A stretch of DNA of 64,000 nucleotides, taken from contig CM034613.1 in NCBI GenBank assembly GCA_020091685.1, forward strand, positions 21,984,801 to 22,048,800, read 5' to 3'. Source of the DNA: Lutjanus erythropterus. Its lineage: Eukaryota > Chordata > Actinopteri > Lutjaniformes > Lutjanidae. This document shows positions 27,421 to 39,811 of the stretch, in pieces (the first letter of the stretch is position 1; every line of letters begins with the position of its first letter). The notes under the pieces are model-generated. The model did not search any database. It saw only the letters and a list, made by a program, of their open reading frames with translations, and was not told the origin of the DNA. The position numbers were made by a program, and so were the translations under genes.

Positions 27421-28407
27421 TATACATTTTCTCCAACAGTGCTCTAGATTACAGCCAGGCCGTACTATATTATTATATTATTGTATTCATATTATGTTCT
27501 AGAGGGAACAGGATCTTGCGGGATGCGATTCCACGTGATCTTGTGTGGAAACAGATGTAAACAAACCAAAGACTAACGCAGTGCAACAATTTGCTGTAGT
27601 AAAACTTTGCATTGAGAAAAGAGAAGCAGGAATTAAACGAGTCTGGATGAGAAAATGTTTTGTAAAACTGTCCAGTTGATCAGTGCATCTGCCTCGATCT
27701 AGTTCAGGCGGGTAACTTTTGTGCACTGCAGCATTCATTTACGACGCACTGTTGTAACACGCAGTATATCCAGCGCACCCTGTAGGCGAGCATGTTTAAG
27801 TCCTCAGTGCTCTTATTTCTCTTTGCTCTTTGCGGGGCTTGTTACATTTCATGAACTCCAACCTGCACCTGTAGGCTCTGAGCGTCCTCCTGCAGGATCT
27901 AGTTTAGGCTTCCCTGGGAGGAGGGGGGCTATTATCAGCAGTCTCCAATCTTTGCTGTGCTGCTTGGTGTATTCTTGCAGGGAGTGATGAGGTCGGACTA
28001 CAGACGACTCGCTCAGCTGAGGAAGAGCTTGTCACTTTTTTCCTTTACACCTTTCTGTCTTTGTGCATGAATGAACATGATGTGAGTTGTTTATTATTAT
28101 AACATTAGTTATGCACACAGCAGTTGTGATCTGTATGTTGACTCAGATCTTGTTTTGCATGACCGTTTAGGTGGTAATTGGTCATGATTAATCAGTTAAT
28201 TAATATTCTCTGCATCAAGGCTGTACTTATGTTCGGTAATGTGGTCAAAATAGTGTGCCGTAATTGGACTGCGCTGTGTGTGTGCAGGGTAGTAAGTCTT
28301 CAACATGGTAAATTAATGATACAGTATATGTATACAAAAAGATGCTTATATAAGGTATCTTCTGCACTTTTTCCTATTGAGATGTGTCCATGAAAAGTGA
28401 GTATTAG
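27421..28407. other. Non-coding DNA
   Basis: Nothing recognisable; short open frames only. Confidence 0.5.
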
Positions 28408-28486
28408 TAGGGATACACAAACATCTGCATTGACTGATACTAGCCATGTTGAATCGGCCTAGAATTTAACGGTCAGTGCATCCCTC
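28408..28486. mobile_element. Short hAT-like remnant
   Basis: The left end tagggatacac and right end gtgcatccct are inverse-like, about 79 bp apart. This suggests an internally deleted copy of a TAGGGATG...CATCCCTA element. No target duplication is seen. Confidence 0.45.
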
Positions 28487-29480
28487 TGTTAGGAGAGCGA
28501 TAAGTGAGAGCGCCCCTTTTCTCAAGCCTGTCTGTGTACATCCCTATTTGGGTGTAACACTTGTAGAACTACAGAGGGCTCAGGCAATTGGACTGAAACG
28601 TAGACTCAGCAGACAAGGCAGTTAAAAGTAAAAATGGTCTTTACTTTGTCTGTAATCGGAGTTAGTCAGCAACCGAATGCCAGACAGATCCAGCAATTGT
28701 AGCCAAAGGGCAAATAGTGGTCAATGAAGAGGGAAAGGATCATCAAAACTAAGGCATGGAGGTGAGACAGGAACAAGGCTAGGACACTTAAAGATTCTGG
28801 CACGCTGCCTGGTTAGTAAACACACTTGGGACTACTTGGGAACAGGTTGCCAAGCAGATAGTTGACTAATATTTTAGAGAGACAGACATAAGTGATGTTT
28901 TCATGAGGGAAAATCAAAGTCATTCAGCTCCACAAGCCAAGAAATGGCCCTATTTAGTTTTATCCACAGTGCATAAGCCACTGTAAATTGCTGTTGCTTA
29001 TTTAGCTCTTTTCAAGAGTACGTTTGCTCAATCATAGATAGCCAGAGTGTTTCTGCTCGTCCATTTACAGCCTATCAATATTTTAGCAGCTGCAAAGTCC
29101 ATAACCAACCACTTAGTATTGAGCATATGTAGAGGCAGGACCAGCACATGTATACATTTATGTAGTTATATAAATAAATCTGACTGGTGCACGTTCCTGC
29201 ACGTGCACTGTCTGCACTAGTGGATCACTTCCTTTGATGAACAGTGGCAGCAGATGTTTGCTGGTCCTTGGTCAACCCTGTGAGACCTGCAAGGCCTCCA
29301 GTGGTACCGGTGTGTAGTTTGATTTATTCATCCCTATAGCCAGTGTGGATACTTCTCTGCTCATTACTGGTTGTATTGCAACCCAAGTCTGGACTTTTCA
29401 TGACCCTCTGATCCTGATGCAAAGTCTTCTTAGTTGTCAACCTCCTGTTTTTATGGGGAAAAGGGTTGCATTCAAAATGC
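28487..29480. other. Non-coding DNA
   Basis: No gene or clear repeat is recognised. Confidence 0.5.
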
Positions 29481-29484
29481 TTGT

Positions 29485-29790
29485 CTTTTTTTCAGTTTTA
29501 TGTTTTATTTAAACAATGCCAACAGCATATTAGTTATGTGAAGCATAAATTCATGAAGCGCTATTAGTTTAAATGAACAGAACAATAAAACAATAAGGCT
29601 CTTGCTTGAAACGGCTGCTCTTGTCTGCCCGTCCCAGACCAAACCAAACCAAATCATGAGAGAACCTGTGAGCTCCGGAGAAATGGTACACAAAAAATAC
29701 ATCATCGGTTAATCCATTTTTTATAAGTTAGGTTAAAGTCTTAACTGCGATTAATTGATTAATGATAGTAACTGCTGTAACAGCCCACAG
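29485..29790. mobile_element. Repeat copy related to 45.77-46.01 kb
   Basis: The segment aacaataaaacaataaggctcttgcttgaaacggctgctcttgtctg matches 45825-45880 (aataaaacaataaagctctcgattgaaacggctcctcttctccgtctg). Flanking ttttatttaaac, ttagttatgtgaa and cgattaattgattaat words match as well. This is a dispersed DNA-transposon-like family without coding capacity. Confidence 0.75.
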
Positions 29791-30339
29791 GGAAGTTTTA
29801 AGAGTTTCTTTTTCATTTTATTATAGAGGTCAGCCAGTTTGAATACTTTCCATCTAACCTTCAAAAGATACTACTGACTGGGAAGGGATATAAAAATACC
29901 AAAATCTCAAGCTATGATGAAACCACAATAAAAACAAAGTCCATGATAATATTCATGGAAAAATTAAAAACACAAAGAAAATAAGAAATCTGATATGGAC
30001 AGTGTTGTTGTCAGTATACAATTTGTTTTTCCTTTTAACTCTAAGTGCCTCTGCTCCTTTTTTTAATGAAATAAAAGTAGCCAGCCATGACCTAATCAAG
30101 TGCAAAAATGTGCAGAAGTCATCTGGAATGATGAATTATGTATTCAGCTGCAGAACAAAATAGTGCAGCAGTTGGAAGAAAAATAAAATAGAACAATAAA
30201 CCATGCAGTGTCACAGTAAATATCGTCACAGTCAGGTATTGTAGACAATTTTTATTGCAATATTGAAGTATTTGATATATTGTTGCACCCATAAGAGATA
30301 ATATATAGAAAGCAAACAAGCGTGAGGCCTGTATCTCCC
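29791..30339. other. Non-coding DNA, AT-rich
   Basis: Nothing recognisable apart from possible remnants of the AT-rich dispersed repeats near 30220-30300. Confidence 0.45.
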
Positions 30340-30860
30340 TCGCTGTTTGACTGATTAGACATCTTTATGCTGGGCAGCATGAGGCACTGCAAAGTATTGA
30401 TTTTATTCAGAGTGAATGCCTAATTGGAAATTGGGCAGATTAAACACTCCTTTCTCCTTGCAGTGCTGTTTGATATCCAATTATGTATGGGTTTATTCAG
30501 GTTCTTAAAGAAATTTCGAGGCATTGAGACTGGCAACATAAACCAGCCCTGGAATGGCCGTAATTTTTTATAGAAGCTGTTTTCTCCCAGAGTAGAAGTT
30601 GAGTCCCTTCCACCTCTCGAACGAGCTTTTTCATTTTCTCAAGGATAGAGGCAGAGTTTGCTTTCAATACAGTCTTTCTAACTGGGAGACGTGTGATGCC
30701 AAGGTAATGGCCGCGCTGTGTAATCTCAATACGAGAGACGGCCTTATCTGGCACAGCCGCGGGATCAGAACGAAGGCGGCCTGAAACGGACTCAAGCAAA
30801 TTTGTCCGAAGCGCTTTTGAGGTGACCGCGGGATCTTGAGCTTAAGGTGCGTCGCTCAAG
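30340..30860. promoter_or_regulatory. Candidate conserved non-coding block
   Basis: About 500 bp of non-repetitive sequence with homeodomain-type words (cctaattggaaattgggc, gatatccaattatg) next to a GC-richer part (30690-30850: aatggccgcgctgtg, cacagccgcgggatcag). It stands out from the decayed repeats around it. The classification is an inference from texture, not from conservation data. Confidence 0.3.
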
Positions 30861-31864
30861 TCTGCTGAGTTTTCTTGGCAATGTCAGGCATTGTTTACAC
30901 AACATTTTATGATAATGCTCACATTGAAATGCTTTTCTGATGTTCTGTAGCTGCTTTTATTACTGCCAAAAGGTCACAGATTTTTGAACAAAATCTCAAG
31001 AGGTTTGCAGAGGTTTTACTTACTGCAGTGTGTGAATGTGTTAGTGATTATGGCACAGAAAATATCTACAATACTTGATACATGCCTGTAAATAACAAAA
31101 ATCCATACGTTACTTAAGGAGAAGCATGCATGTGTAATTTAGGGTAAGTGTTGTGAGACAGGTGGTAGAATTCAGCAGGTTTCCGACTGGCATAATGAAT
31201 CAGCAGGCATTAAATCACCTAAGGGTGCTAGTGAGGGGGAAGAATATTTTCAAGATTGAGGTGTCATTAAAACAACAAACAAACACAACAGTAGGAAAAT
31301 GCAATATGAAGATAAGGTGGAGCAAAACTGAATAATTAGATTTTTCTTTTTTAAACCCCCTGTAGTCATGAGCTTCTGTTTTATTTCCTGGAATGCTGAG
31401 TATTTACATGAAATTTGGTTAATGCTTTAAAGGCGTAAAATGCAGCATTTTCCTTCAAAAAAAAACAAAACAAAACACTATATAGACTTTGCTCTCTGTC
31501 TGTGAGAGCTGAAGAAAGAGTTCTACACATGAACACACTCATGGCTCTATTTGCACAAAATTCAGTGTTGTGTGGAATAGAGGTTGGAAAAATCTAAAAT
31601 CTAAAAATGTTTTATTAGATACCAAATAGAGTAATGTGATTACTATAAGGCATGCGTTTATTTGTGGTTAATGTTACTTATTCTTTTACAGTTGCTCCCA
31701 ACCACTGTAACACTATTCTGGTGAAAATGTGCTGGTAATAGTATCATTAATTAGTGTACATATATATGTTTCTCATATCAAAAGATGACAGGTGCATTTC
31801 AAATGCTCTTTGAGTTATGATGGAAAATATAGACGTTACACTTGCTCCAGGTCTCCCCTACATC
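30861..31864. other. Non-coding DNA, AT-rich
   Basis: No gene is recognised. Confidence 0.5.
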
Positions 31865-32015
31865 AAAATACAGTGTGTCTCTCAAAATAAGTAGAAACTT
31901 TCTGAAAGTAATAACTTAGCATTTTGTATTTAAGTCATTTTGAGAAAGTTTCTCATTATTTTAAGATACTAAGTAATTCGTTTGAGACATTCCCTCAATA
32001 TTTTTATGTTCTAAA
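31865..32015. repeat. Inverted repeat (ctcaaaataagtagaaactttct / agaaagtttctcattattttaag)
   Basis: The left segment at 31880-31904 and right segment at 31941-31967 are inverse copies with a few mismatches. This forms an imperfect hairpin typical of small fish MITEs. Non-coding. Confidence 0.65.
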
Positions 32016-32480
32016 TGATTAATTATAAGTAAGTCTCATTACTATGACTTAGAGGATCTTATTGTTCATATTAGTAGAACTGGGCTTCCTTAGTATTCAG
32101 ACGTTTCATAGAGAACGAGGATGATGTGGATCTCTCTGTCTGTTCCTCACTGTTACCTCCTGCCAGTAGTTGACTGCCACGTCTCTGACACCCTGCAGAA
32201 CAACAGAGAACGTCAGGTTTCGTGATCAAAGAACGTTTTTATATCACGTTGACACTTCTGTTCATATTCACATTCACACTTCTCTGTCACTCGTCCTCAG
32301 CTTTCTCTTTGTTTCCCGCGTGCGCTCTGCTGTGATCAGCTGATAGTGTTTGTAACGTTTCTCGTGTCCATGATCAGGCCGTGTTTGTGCCGCCTCAAGC
32401 GCTTGGTGACCTAAACATGGCGCGTGATGCGCAGAAATCCCGGGTCCCAAGAAAATGTCATTCTCTAGTGAGGAGACTGA
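32016..32480. other. Non-coding DNA
   Basis: A moderately GC-rich stretch (32280-32460) with no recognisable gene. Confidence 0.45.
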
Positions 32481-32788
32481 AACAGCTGCAATGATTAGTT
32501 GATTAATCGATAGTTGTCAACTGTCAGACTACTTGTTGACTATTTTGATAGCTGATTAATCTTTTTGAGTCATTTTTTAGGAAAAAATGTCCAAATTCTT
32601 TTATTTTAGCTTCTCAAAAGCAAATATTTTCTAATTTCCATTGTCTTCTATGTCATTTAAGGACATGCTCTTGCTTTTGGAAACAGTGATCTACATTTTT
32701 CACCATTTTGTTAACCTAACAACTGATCAAATAATCAAGAAAATTACAGATTAATCAATAATGAAAATAATCTGTAATTACAGCCCTA
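32481..32788. mobile_element. hAT-like MITE
   Basis: The left end aacagctgcaatgattagttgattaatcgatag and right end gaaaataatctgtaattacagccctA are inverse-like. They match the common fish repeat with TAGGGCTGCAAC-type ends, also seen at 10293 and 45497. About 308 bp, non-coding. The target duplication is no longer clear. Confidence 0.75.
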
Positions 32789-34864
32789 CTGACTACACAT
32801 CCATCTGTCTTTAATTATGCATGCTGAGGTTACAGTAGCAGCCGGTTTTATCAGAGCAGTTTTCTACAGTTTCTCCTCGGGGATCTGCAGGTGCTCCCAG
32901 CTAGAAGAAGTTGGAAGGCTGTGCAAAGTGAATTCGACAGGGTCTGTTACACTCCACCTAATCCTGAACATAAGTGCTCCTTCCTAGCCTTAATGTTGAT
33001 GATTATTCTGAGAAAATACAGCATGTTGTGAAGAGATAATGCTGTTCTTGGACCTCGTGTTCACTGAGTAAATGAAGGACTGAAATTGAGACGGGGAATC
33101 AGTAGCTGACTGATCATTGTCAGGGCTTTGGAGCGGCATTTATGCTGACACACTTTTGTAATTACCATGTTTACAGTCATTCTGTTATTTGCCGATGTTT
33201 GTGTGATGCTTTGACACTTTGTAATTCACACTGAATGCATCAGCGTTCACGACGGGCAAATAGAGACTCATCAAGTAGAAAAGGATTTGCAGGTCTAGGC
33301 AAGCAGTGGTGCAGACAGAAGCACCATCTTGTTTCTTTTTAAAAAAAAAAAAAAACATGGCACGAAGCAAGTAAAATCTTTAACTTCCGCTATAGAGATT
33401 TAATTGCACAGGAGATGCCACAGGTTTATCAGAAATGTTTGTCTGCTTGGTGACATTTCACCAGGACAGAATGCGGCGGATTCAGACAGAGCTATAAATG
33501 AGTCAGCGACAAGTATTCGTGATGATTTTTGGAGCTCTGGTGCTCTTTCCATGTGATTTTTCATTTTCTTAATCTTTCGAGATCCCAGTTTGATTGAAAC
33601 AGATTAAGTCTGTGTAATTCACGCAACTGCCAAATCATATTAAAACCAAGATGGTGAGCAAACAAAGTAAATGAGCAAGATTGCTAGTGCTATTGGAGAA
33701 ATTCTAAATATCACATAACTTTAAAAATATCAAAAAATAATGAACAAATGCCTTTCGCATATTACCAGCGCCCAAAACAACGTCTTCAAAGTGTGCAACA
33801 GTCAAAAACCAAAAAAGTATTTAATTAGCTGTAATGAGAAATGAATAAAAGTAAGCAAAGCCTCACATTAAAGAAGCTATAATCTCTAAACGTTTGATAT
33901 CATATTCTTGAAGTCTCCTCCGTGGTATGAAAGTCAAAGAAATTGGTGTCATGGCAACACTAGTTGGACATACAGTTACTTCAGCAGGAATGTTGGTTAG
34001 CAATCACAAAAAGCCTCAATAAGCAGACAAGCAGCTTATTCTTCAACAAGGTTTTGCTTCCAGCACGTAGTCTGACAGTTCTTACAGTCCAACAGCAACG
34101 CCTGCTGTATTAATTGATTTGATTATATATTCAGGTGGCTGATGGTAACGACAGCTAAAGTATTTTAAGTCATGGCCGGAAAGAATATTAGATCCAGTCT
34201 CACTCAAACCTCTGGTGCTTTTTGGAAGGTTTAGAAAAATCCTCTGTAGCAGGGGATGAATATCAATCTCTGTCTGCTTGATCCTCAGAGAAAAAGCAAT
34301 ACAAACACAGCAACGGAGCGCAATACCAAACAGCATCAATGCACCCTTGGAGTCTAACGTCTGTGTATATTTCATATGAAGTTACTTTTCAGAGCAGATG
34401 AATGATTATAAATTCTGTCTTCCCCGCTCAACACAATTGCATCATTCTCAGCTACGCCTAACAGACATCAGGAGAAAACAATATTTACAGTGTTTTTTGG
34501 GCCAGAGTAATGGAAAGCAGTTTTAAATGCTTTTCTGTTTATGCAGTTGCAATATGTGTGCAAATGCATCGCATTTACATTTGTTAAAGTGGCCAATGAG
34601 GTGCTGTTCTGGTGCGTATTTGCATGGCTTTTATGCTTTTTTTTTTTTTGCTTTATCTGAAATTTATGCAAATAAAGTTTTTTTTAAGATCATACAACTG
34701 AGATGTTTTCACTGTTTTGAAGGGAATTTGGAAAACTTGTCCGTTGCACGAGAATCTCATGTTGAGTCTGGGTTGGGGGAAAAAATGCATGCAAATATTA
34801 TCTTGGGAGCAGATATTGCTTTTTTGGTTTATGTGAAATGTCTCCTTTTGTCATCCCTCCTTCT
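32789..34864. other. Non-coding DNA; candidate conserved block 33100-33640
   Basis: No gene is recognised. A poly-A run (33340-33354) interrupts the block at 33100-33640. That block is otherwise of ordinary complexity, including tgacatttcaccaggacagaatgcggcgg and ataaatgagtcagcgac (an AP-1-like TGAGTCA at about 33498). Whether it is conserved is unknown. Confidence 0.35.
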
Positions 34865-35459
34865 TTAAAGGGATAGTTTGGATTATTTGAAGTGGGGGTC
34901 GTGTGGGATACTTATTAATAATCAGCTTGTTACCAGTAGATGTCAGTCAATATGCTCCCAGTTTTGAGAAGCAGAGAGGAGTGTAAAACACAGGAGTTGC
35001 TGATCTGCGGCTACCTCGATCAGTTAGTCAGTTTAATTTTAGAATGAAGAGCAGGAGACTCGCAATTCAGGTGTTCTGCGAGGTGCAATTACTGATTTTG
35101 CCAAAGGAGTCTGGTTGGTTTGGAGGCTGGTTTCCCATCGGCAATAAAAAATGTTCTAAATATTGAGTAGGAAATATTGAATAGTGTGCACATAAATTGA
35201 TCCTGATGTCTTTGGGTTGGACTTTTTCACGCTTGGTAAGACATGTTCTGCGGCTGACCTTGTCCACAGCAGTATATTGCTTAGGTTCTGCACCGGTTCT
35301 CCAGTGGTTTCTTCTAACTGGAGACTTTCCGAACAGCATCTGCTGTAACACACTGACCCTGGGTAAGTGCCTCATACAACCTCACTTCAAAACATCCGAA
35401 CCACTGAATAATTGATAACCTTGACGAAAAAATGCATGTCAATGGATCATCCTCTTTAA
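34865..35459. mobile_element. TTAA-flanked non-autonomous transposon
   Basis: TTAA at 34865-34868 begins TTAAAGGGATAGTTTGGATT, and the right end cctcTTTAA finishes at 35459. The interior (gaagtgggggtcgtgtgggata, gaagcagagaggagtgtaaa, gattttgccaaaggagtctggttgg) is a widely dispersed percomorph repeat, shared with 17.64-18.23 kb. A TTAA target fits the Kolobok or piggyBac superfamilies. Confidence 0.8.
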
Positions 35460-37181
35460 ATCAGTGAACGCACAAGTTGTACGGCACCGGCTCATGTTTT
35501 TTCACTGCGGGCACATGTTTTTTCAGTAGGACCCTTCTACAACTCAAAGTGCTTGTTGTTTTCTTTTGTGAAGTAACACCTGCTGGAGCGGAGCTGTGCA
35601 GAGGGAAAAAAAGATGAATGTAAAGTGATTAAAAAAACAGAGAGGTGAGCAGTGAGACAAGGAGATGGATAACAAGAGAGGAGACAGGATGACAAACACA
35701 AAATGGAGAATGTGAGAGTCCTTGTGTCACCTTAGCTATTCAGAGGATTACACAGCTTCCCATTGCTAGAGAGGACAAAAATGCACTGTGTGTGTAACCC
35801 CTGTCTCGCACACTGTAGACGTCTGTTTTGCTGATGTTTTATTTGTTTAGTTGGGAGTGATGTGGTGGATGGGCGAAGAGGAAATTGGGTGTAGATGGTT
35901 TGGACTTCTGAATCAGTGTATTAACTGTACACACCCTTTCCTGATCTAGCACTACACTTTTTTTTGTCTTCTCTCTCGTTCTCGCTCCTTCTCACCTTCC
36001 TCTTATGTCCTGTCTCATTTCCTGCCTCGCCTTGTTTGCAGCAGCTTCACCTCCTCCTCTCCCCCGTTTTCATCCCTCAACAATGCCTCCCACACACTCT
36101 GCATTTGCAATTTTGAACACCTTGTGTATGCCCTGTGGAGAACTGCACACGCTGTTTGGAAGACAGCGTGGACGTGCAGTCTCTCCATACCTTTTATCAG
36201 AAAATATTAAGTTAAAAAGGGAAATGTGTCATCCTGCATTGCTTGTACAATTTAGGTTTATTTCTCTCAAAATACACTGAGAAGTGTTAGCATGAATTAC
36301 TTTTTCCACACCAGTGCTCATGTTAGATATATGACTAATGATTTTTACCAGCTAAAATAAACTGGTGTATTTCAACCATTTTTCTTTTAGAAATCTTAGT
36401 GGCTCCCTCTTCTGAGTGTGACACATAGGGTAGGACAGCAAATGGGACAGACAGCAGTCACTATTTGAGTTACAGATTACATCTGTAATGAAACAATAAT
36501 TTATTGCCAAAATGTAGAAAAAACAACCCCCCCAAAAAAATTGTAGATCACCAAGCACAAATAAAACAAATCCTTCTAGGAATCAAGAGCTGAACAGCAG
36601 GGATAAAATAAATGAATAAATAAATAAAAAGCTGAATTAGAGAAAACAAACAAAAGATAACTGAATAAAATAATAGCTAGAACTGTACTTAGACAAAAAC
36701 TACAAAAAGAAAAAAAGACCAAAACGAAGACTAAATATGGCAATATACAAAAAAGAGGAAACCAGAGGACCGACGTTGACGCACATTTAGAAAAAACATA
36801 AACAGAGTGTAATAATGAGTATTCAGCAGCGATGAAGTTTCGATGAAATGAGTGTCAAAAACATCCTGCAGCATGGCTGCCTGTAGTGGGTGGAAGTGGG
36901 AAACCAGAAATAAAACAAACGGTTATCTGCTTAAATTAAATTTGGCTGGACTTGACAGTGATCCTTATATCTTGCTAAAGAAACAGTGGTTCATGGACTT
37001 TGACATGTGGCCATAAATTATGTTTTGTGACAAGCATACATAAGCCTGGACGCTTGGTTGTTACTTCAAGGCAGGACTTTGTTGTCAAAATTAAAGTGGT
37101 GAGGACACCAAATCTTTACATTTTGATCCAATTAATGCCAGATCTGTAAGGTACTACTGGTGCAAAAAGAAATCCTGATTT
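35460..37181. other. Non-coding DNA
   Basis: No gene is recognised. An A-rich, (AATA)n-like patch lies at about 36604-36632. Confidence 0.5.
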
Positions 37182-37219
37182 TAAGATGTTAACACCATTA
37201 TAGTGGTGTTAACATCTTA
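37182..37219. repeat. Perfect hairpin, 16-bp arms, 6-nt loop
   Basis: TAAGATGTTAACACCA (37182-37197), loop ttatag, then TGGTGTTAACATCTTA (37204-37219), an exact inverse. It could be the tip of a decayed foldback transposon or a paired GTTAAC (HNF1-like half-site) arrangement. Confidence 0.9.
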
Positions 37220-39064
37220 TTAGGGATCTCATGTGTAAATGAGATACTGTAGCCTAAATGAGAAACTGTTTAAAATGCATTTTCGCAGTAAGATGATGTG
37301 CTGCTCTGTTCCATATGAAGAGTGCTGTGGTTTTGATTAGTGCGGGGTAACAGTGATGTTACCTGCTCTCATGCCGTCTCTGTGGGTCAGACTCTGTACT
37401 CCGCTGTCCGACACGTTTTGCACAAACGATTTGCAGCAGCGTTTCTCATCTTTCTTACGAAACCCAAACTTATTCTAAACTTGCGTGGTGCAGTGTCAGT
37501 TGTTTCACCGGCTGTTTTCAGCGCCGTCTGTTTTGAGGAGATGAGGAGGAGACACGGAAAAGGGAGGGGGGTGCCACGGTGCAGCGGTGCAGCGGCAGGG
37601 AGAAAACGGGGGAAAGTTACAGCGACAGTTCATTGATGCCAAAAATGAAACATATGCGTGTCCTAATGAGATGTATCGATGTGCTAGTGCTGCATCATTT
37701 TTTTGTTTTTGTTTTTTTCTGATTCAAGTTTAGCTTTTTACCAATGCAGACCATCTGAACCGATGCACTTGTATCTTACACATGAAAGTCTGATGCAAAG
37801 GGTGCATGAGTCAGTCGTTACATCCTCGCTTCCTATTATGTTGTTGTCGTCATTACAAATAATGTATGCAACTGATGATCTGTTTATCATCAGTTTATCT
37901 TCATTTTTAGCATGCTAAATAGCATATTAGTTTATCTCCAACAACAACTTACCCAACCAGCTAATTAATCACCTGAAGGTGTCAGTGAAGTTGCTGATGC
38001 CTTGCTTAAAGTTTTGTTGTCCATAGAGGGTTTAAGTTAAACTTTTCAGGCGCTATGGTTGCAGGTGCACTGACATTAGTTGCAGCTGTTGCTGGGAGAC
38101 TTGAGTCTCAGACTATCAAACACAGGACGCTATTAGATATATTCTAGTCAGACGTGTTGCCATGGCCAGCCTTGCATTTTTCGGTATAAATACTGCAGTG
38201 AGTGTGGTCCGCTTCAATTTTTGAAAAGTTCAACCACACTTTGAGCTCGCCATTGCCTTCACTGGAACTTGAACCAGCTGCAGGCATAACGCCGCTCTTT
38301 CCCTTTTTCTCTATACTCTCATCATTTCTCACCCAACCAAATTTGGCACTGATTAAATTAACATAATTTAGTCATTACCCTTAAGTATACGGTTTGGTAC
38401 CCACCCCTTGTGGAGAGCATGCATGCAGCGGCAGTTATGTCTAGGGTGAAGATGCATAATGTGATGCGTGTTTGTAGAACAAAAGTCTTAGTTACACAGA
38501 ATATAAATGAAAGATGCTAAATACTTAATTGAATACAACATTGGTAAATACAACCTGACACAACATGGCAACTGCAATTCCAGCTCCAGTTCCTGGATTC
38601 CAGTTGTTTCCGTGAAACGCGGCGATCCATTCGCTTTTCTTTTCTTTACCTTTTGACAGTCTGTAAAAAATACAGCTCCGATTTCTTGATGAATCTATTT
38701 GTTGAGTCGGTCACACAACAGCACTTTCCCATTTTAGATGTGTTTTTTTTGTGTGTGTGTTTTCAAGGCACTCTAGCTGAACGCTGCTATTGCCACTCAG
38801 TTCATACCCTCTATAGACACAGTTCCACTGTTTGCGACGTCCTCCTCCTGTCCTTGTTCAGTCTTTTGTACTGATCTGTTTTGTTGATTTTTTTTTTTTT
38901 TAACTTTTATTTTTGTCATCCATGGTTCTCTCTTGGCCTTCATCCAACTTCAGCCTCTCCTGCTAAAAGTTATTTTCTCTACTACAACATTGTTTTACTC
39001 TTCTTCTACCCTTATATGGAAAATGATAAATAAAGACATGATCTCTCAACTCATTGCATTGGAC

Positions 39065-39065
<1 letters not shown>
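37220..39065. other. Non-coding DNA
   Basis: A 99-codon open frame at 37340-37636 in a GC-richer patch has no recognisable content and no splice context. Nothing else is recognised. Confidence 0.45.
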
Positions 39066-39110
<45 letters not shown>

Positions 39111-39113
39111 TGT
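39066..39113 (+). repeat. (GT)n microsatellite
   Basis: About 19 GT units, then one interruption (tgta) and further GT units. Confidence 0.95.
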
Positions 39114-39696
39114 TGCACGTCCATGCTTTCTTAATGAAACCATGTGGCACTTGTATGATCATTATAGTAGGTCGTAGCTATAAATGTGCATTTCATTATG
39201 TTTGAACATGAATACATGACTGTGAGACTGTGTGTAAATGTGAGGTCTATATGCAATTACAGAGTTACGCGTAGGTGGCACATGTTTTTTAAGTTTGGCA
39301 TTTACTGTGTGTGTGTGTGTGCGGGCGCGTGTGCGCATGTATGTGTTACGAAGTGTTTGCATGAGCTCTGTGAGCACTAACCAAGCGGAAATGACAGTAA
39401 TTAACTAAACGAGCTACATCTGCACCTGAGGGGGAGAGAGATACAAAATTGAAGCTCCTTCTGTGAGAAAAAAGGGAAGTGAAAGGGTGTGCAAAGAGAC
39501 GGGGGGTATGAGACGGATGGTTTTCAAGGAAGCCTGTGAGAAGGGGAGGTAAACGAGACGGAGTGGGAGTTGGAGACGCCATTTTCATGACGCTGCGACA
39601 AAAATATTAAAACCAGCGGAATTATATGCTGTTTTTTCATCTCTCCTGTGTTCCGATTTTCATCTCCTATTCTCTCCTTGACCCCCTGAACCCCAG

Positions 39697-39811
39697 GTGA
39701 GAAGAGGGAGCATAACCCAGAGGAGTTAGCCCTCTGCGGGCGGACATAACTCCGGGACGCCCGAGCTCAGACTCCAGGCCTCACTGATTCAGAAAAGCTT
39801 AACGTATCACA
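39697..39811 (+). other. Candidate non-coding (UTR) exon
   Basis: A pyrimidine-rich acceptor (tctctccttgaccccctgaaccccag, ends 39696) and a strong donor (CAGCC|gtaagt, gt at 39812) bound about 115 GC-richer bases. All three frames are closed by stops (tag, tga, taa), so it cannot be an internal coding exon. It could be a 5' UTR or lncRNA exon, or a chance pairing. Confidence 0.25.
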
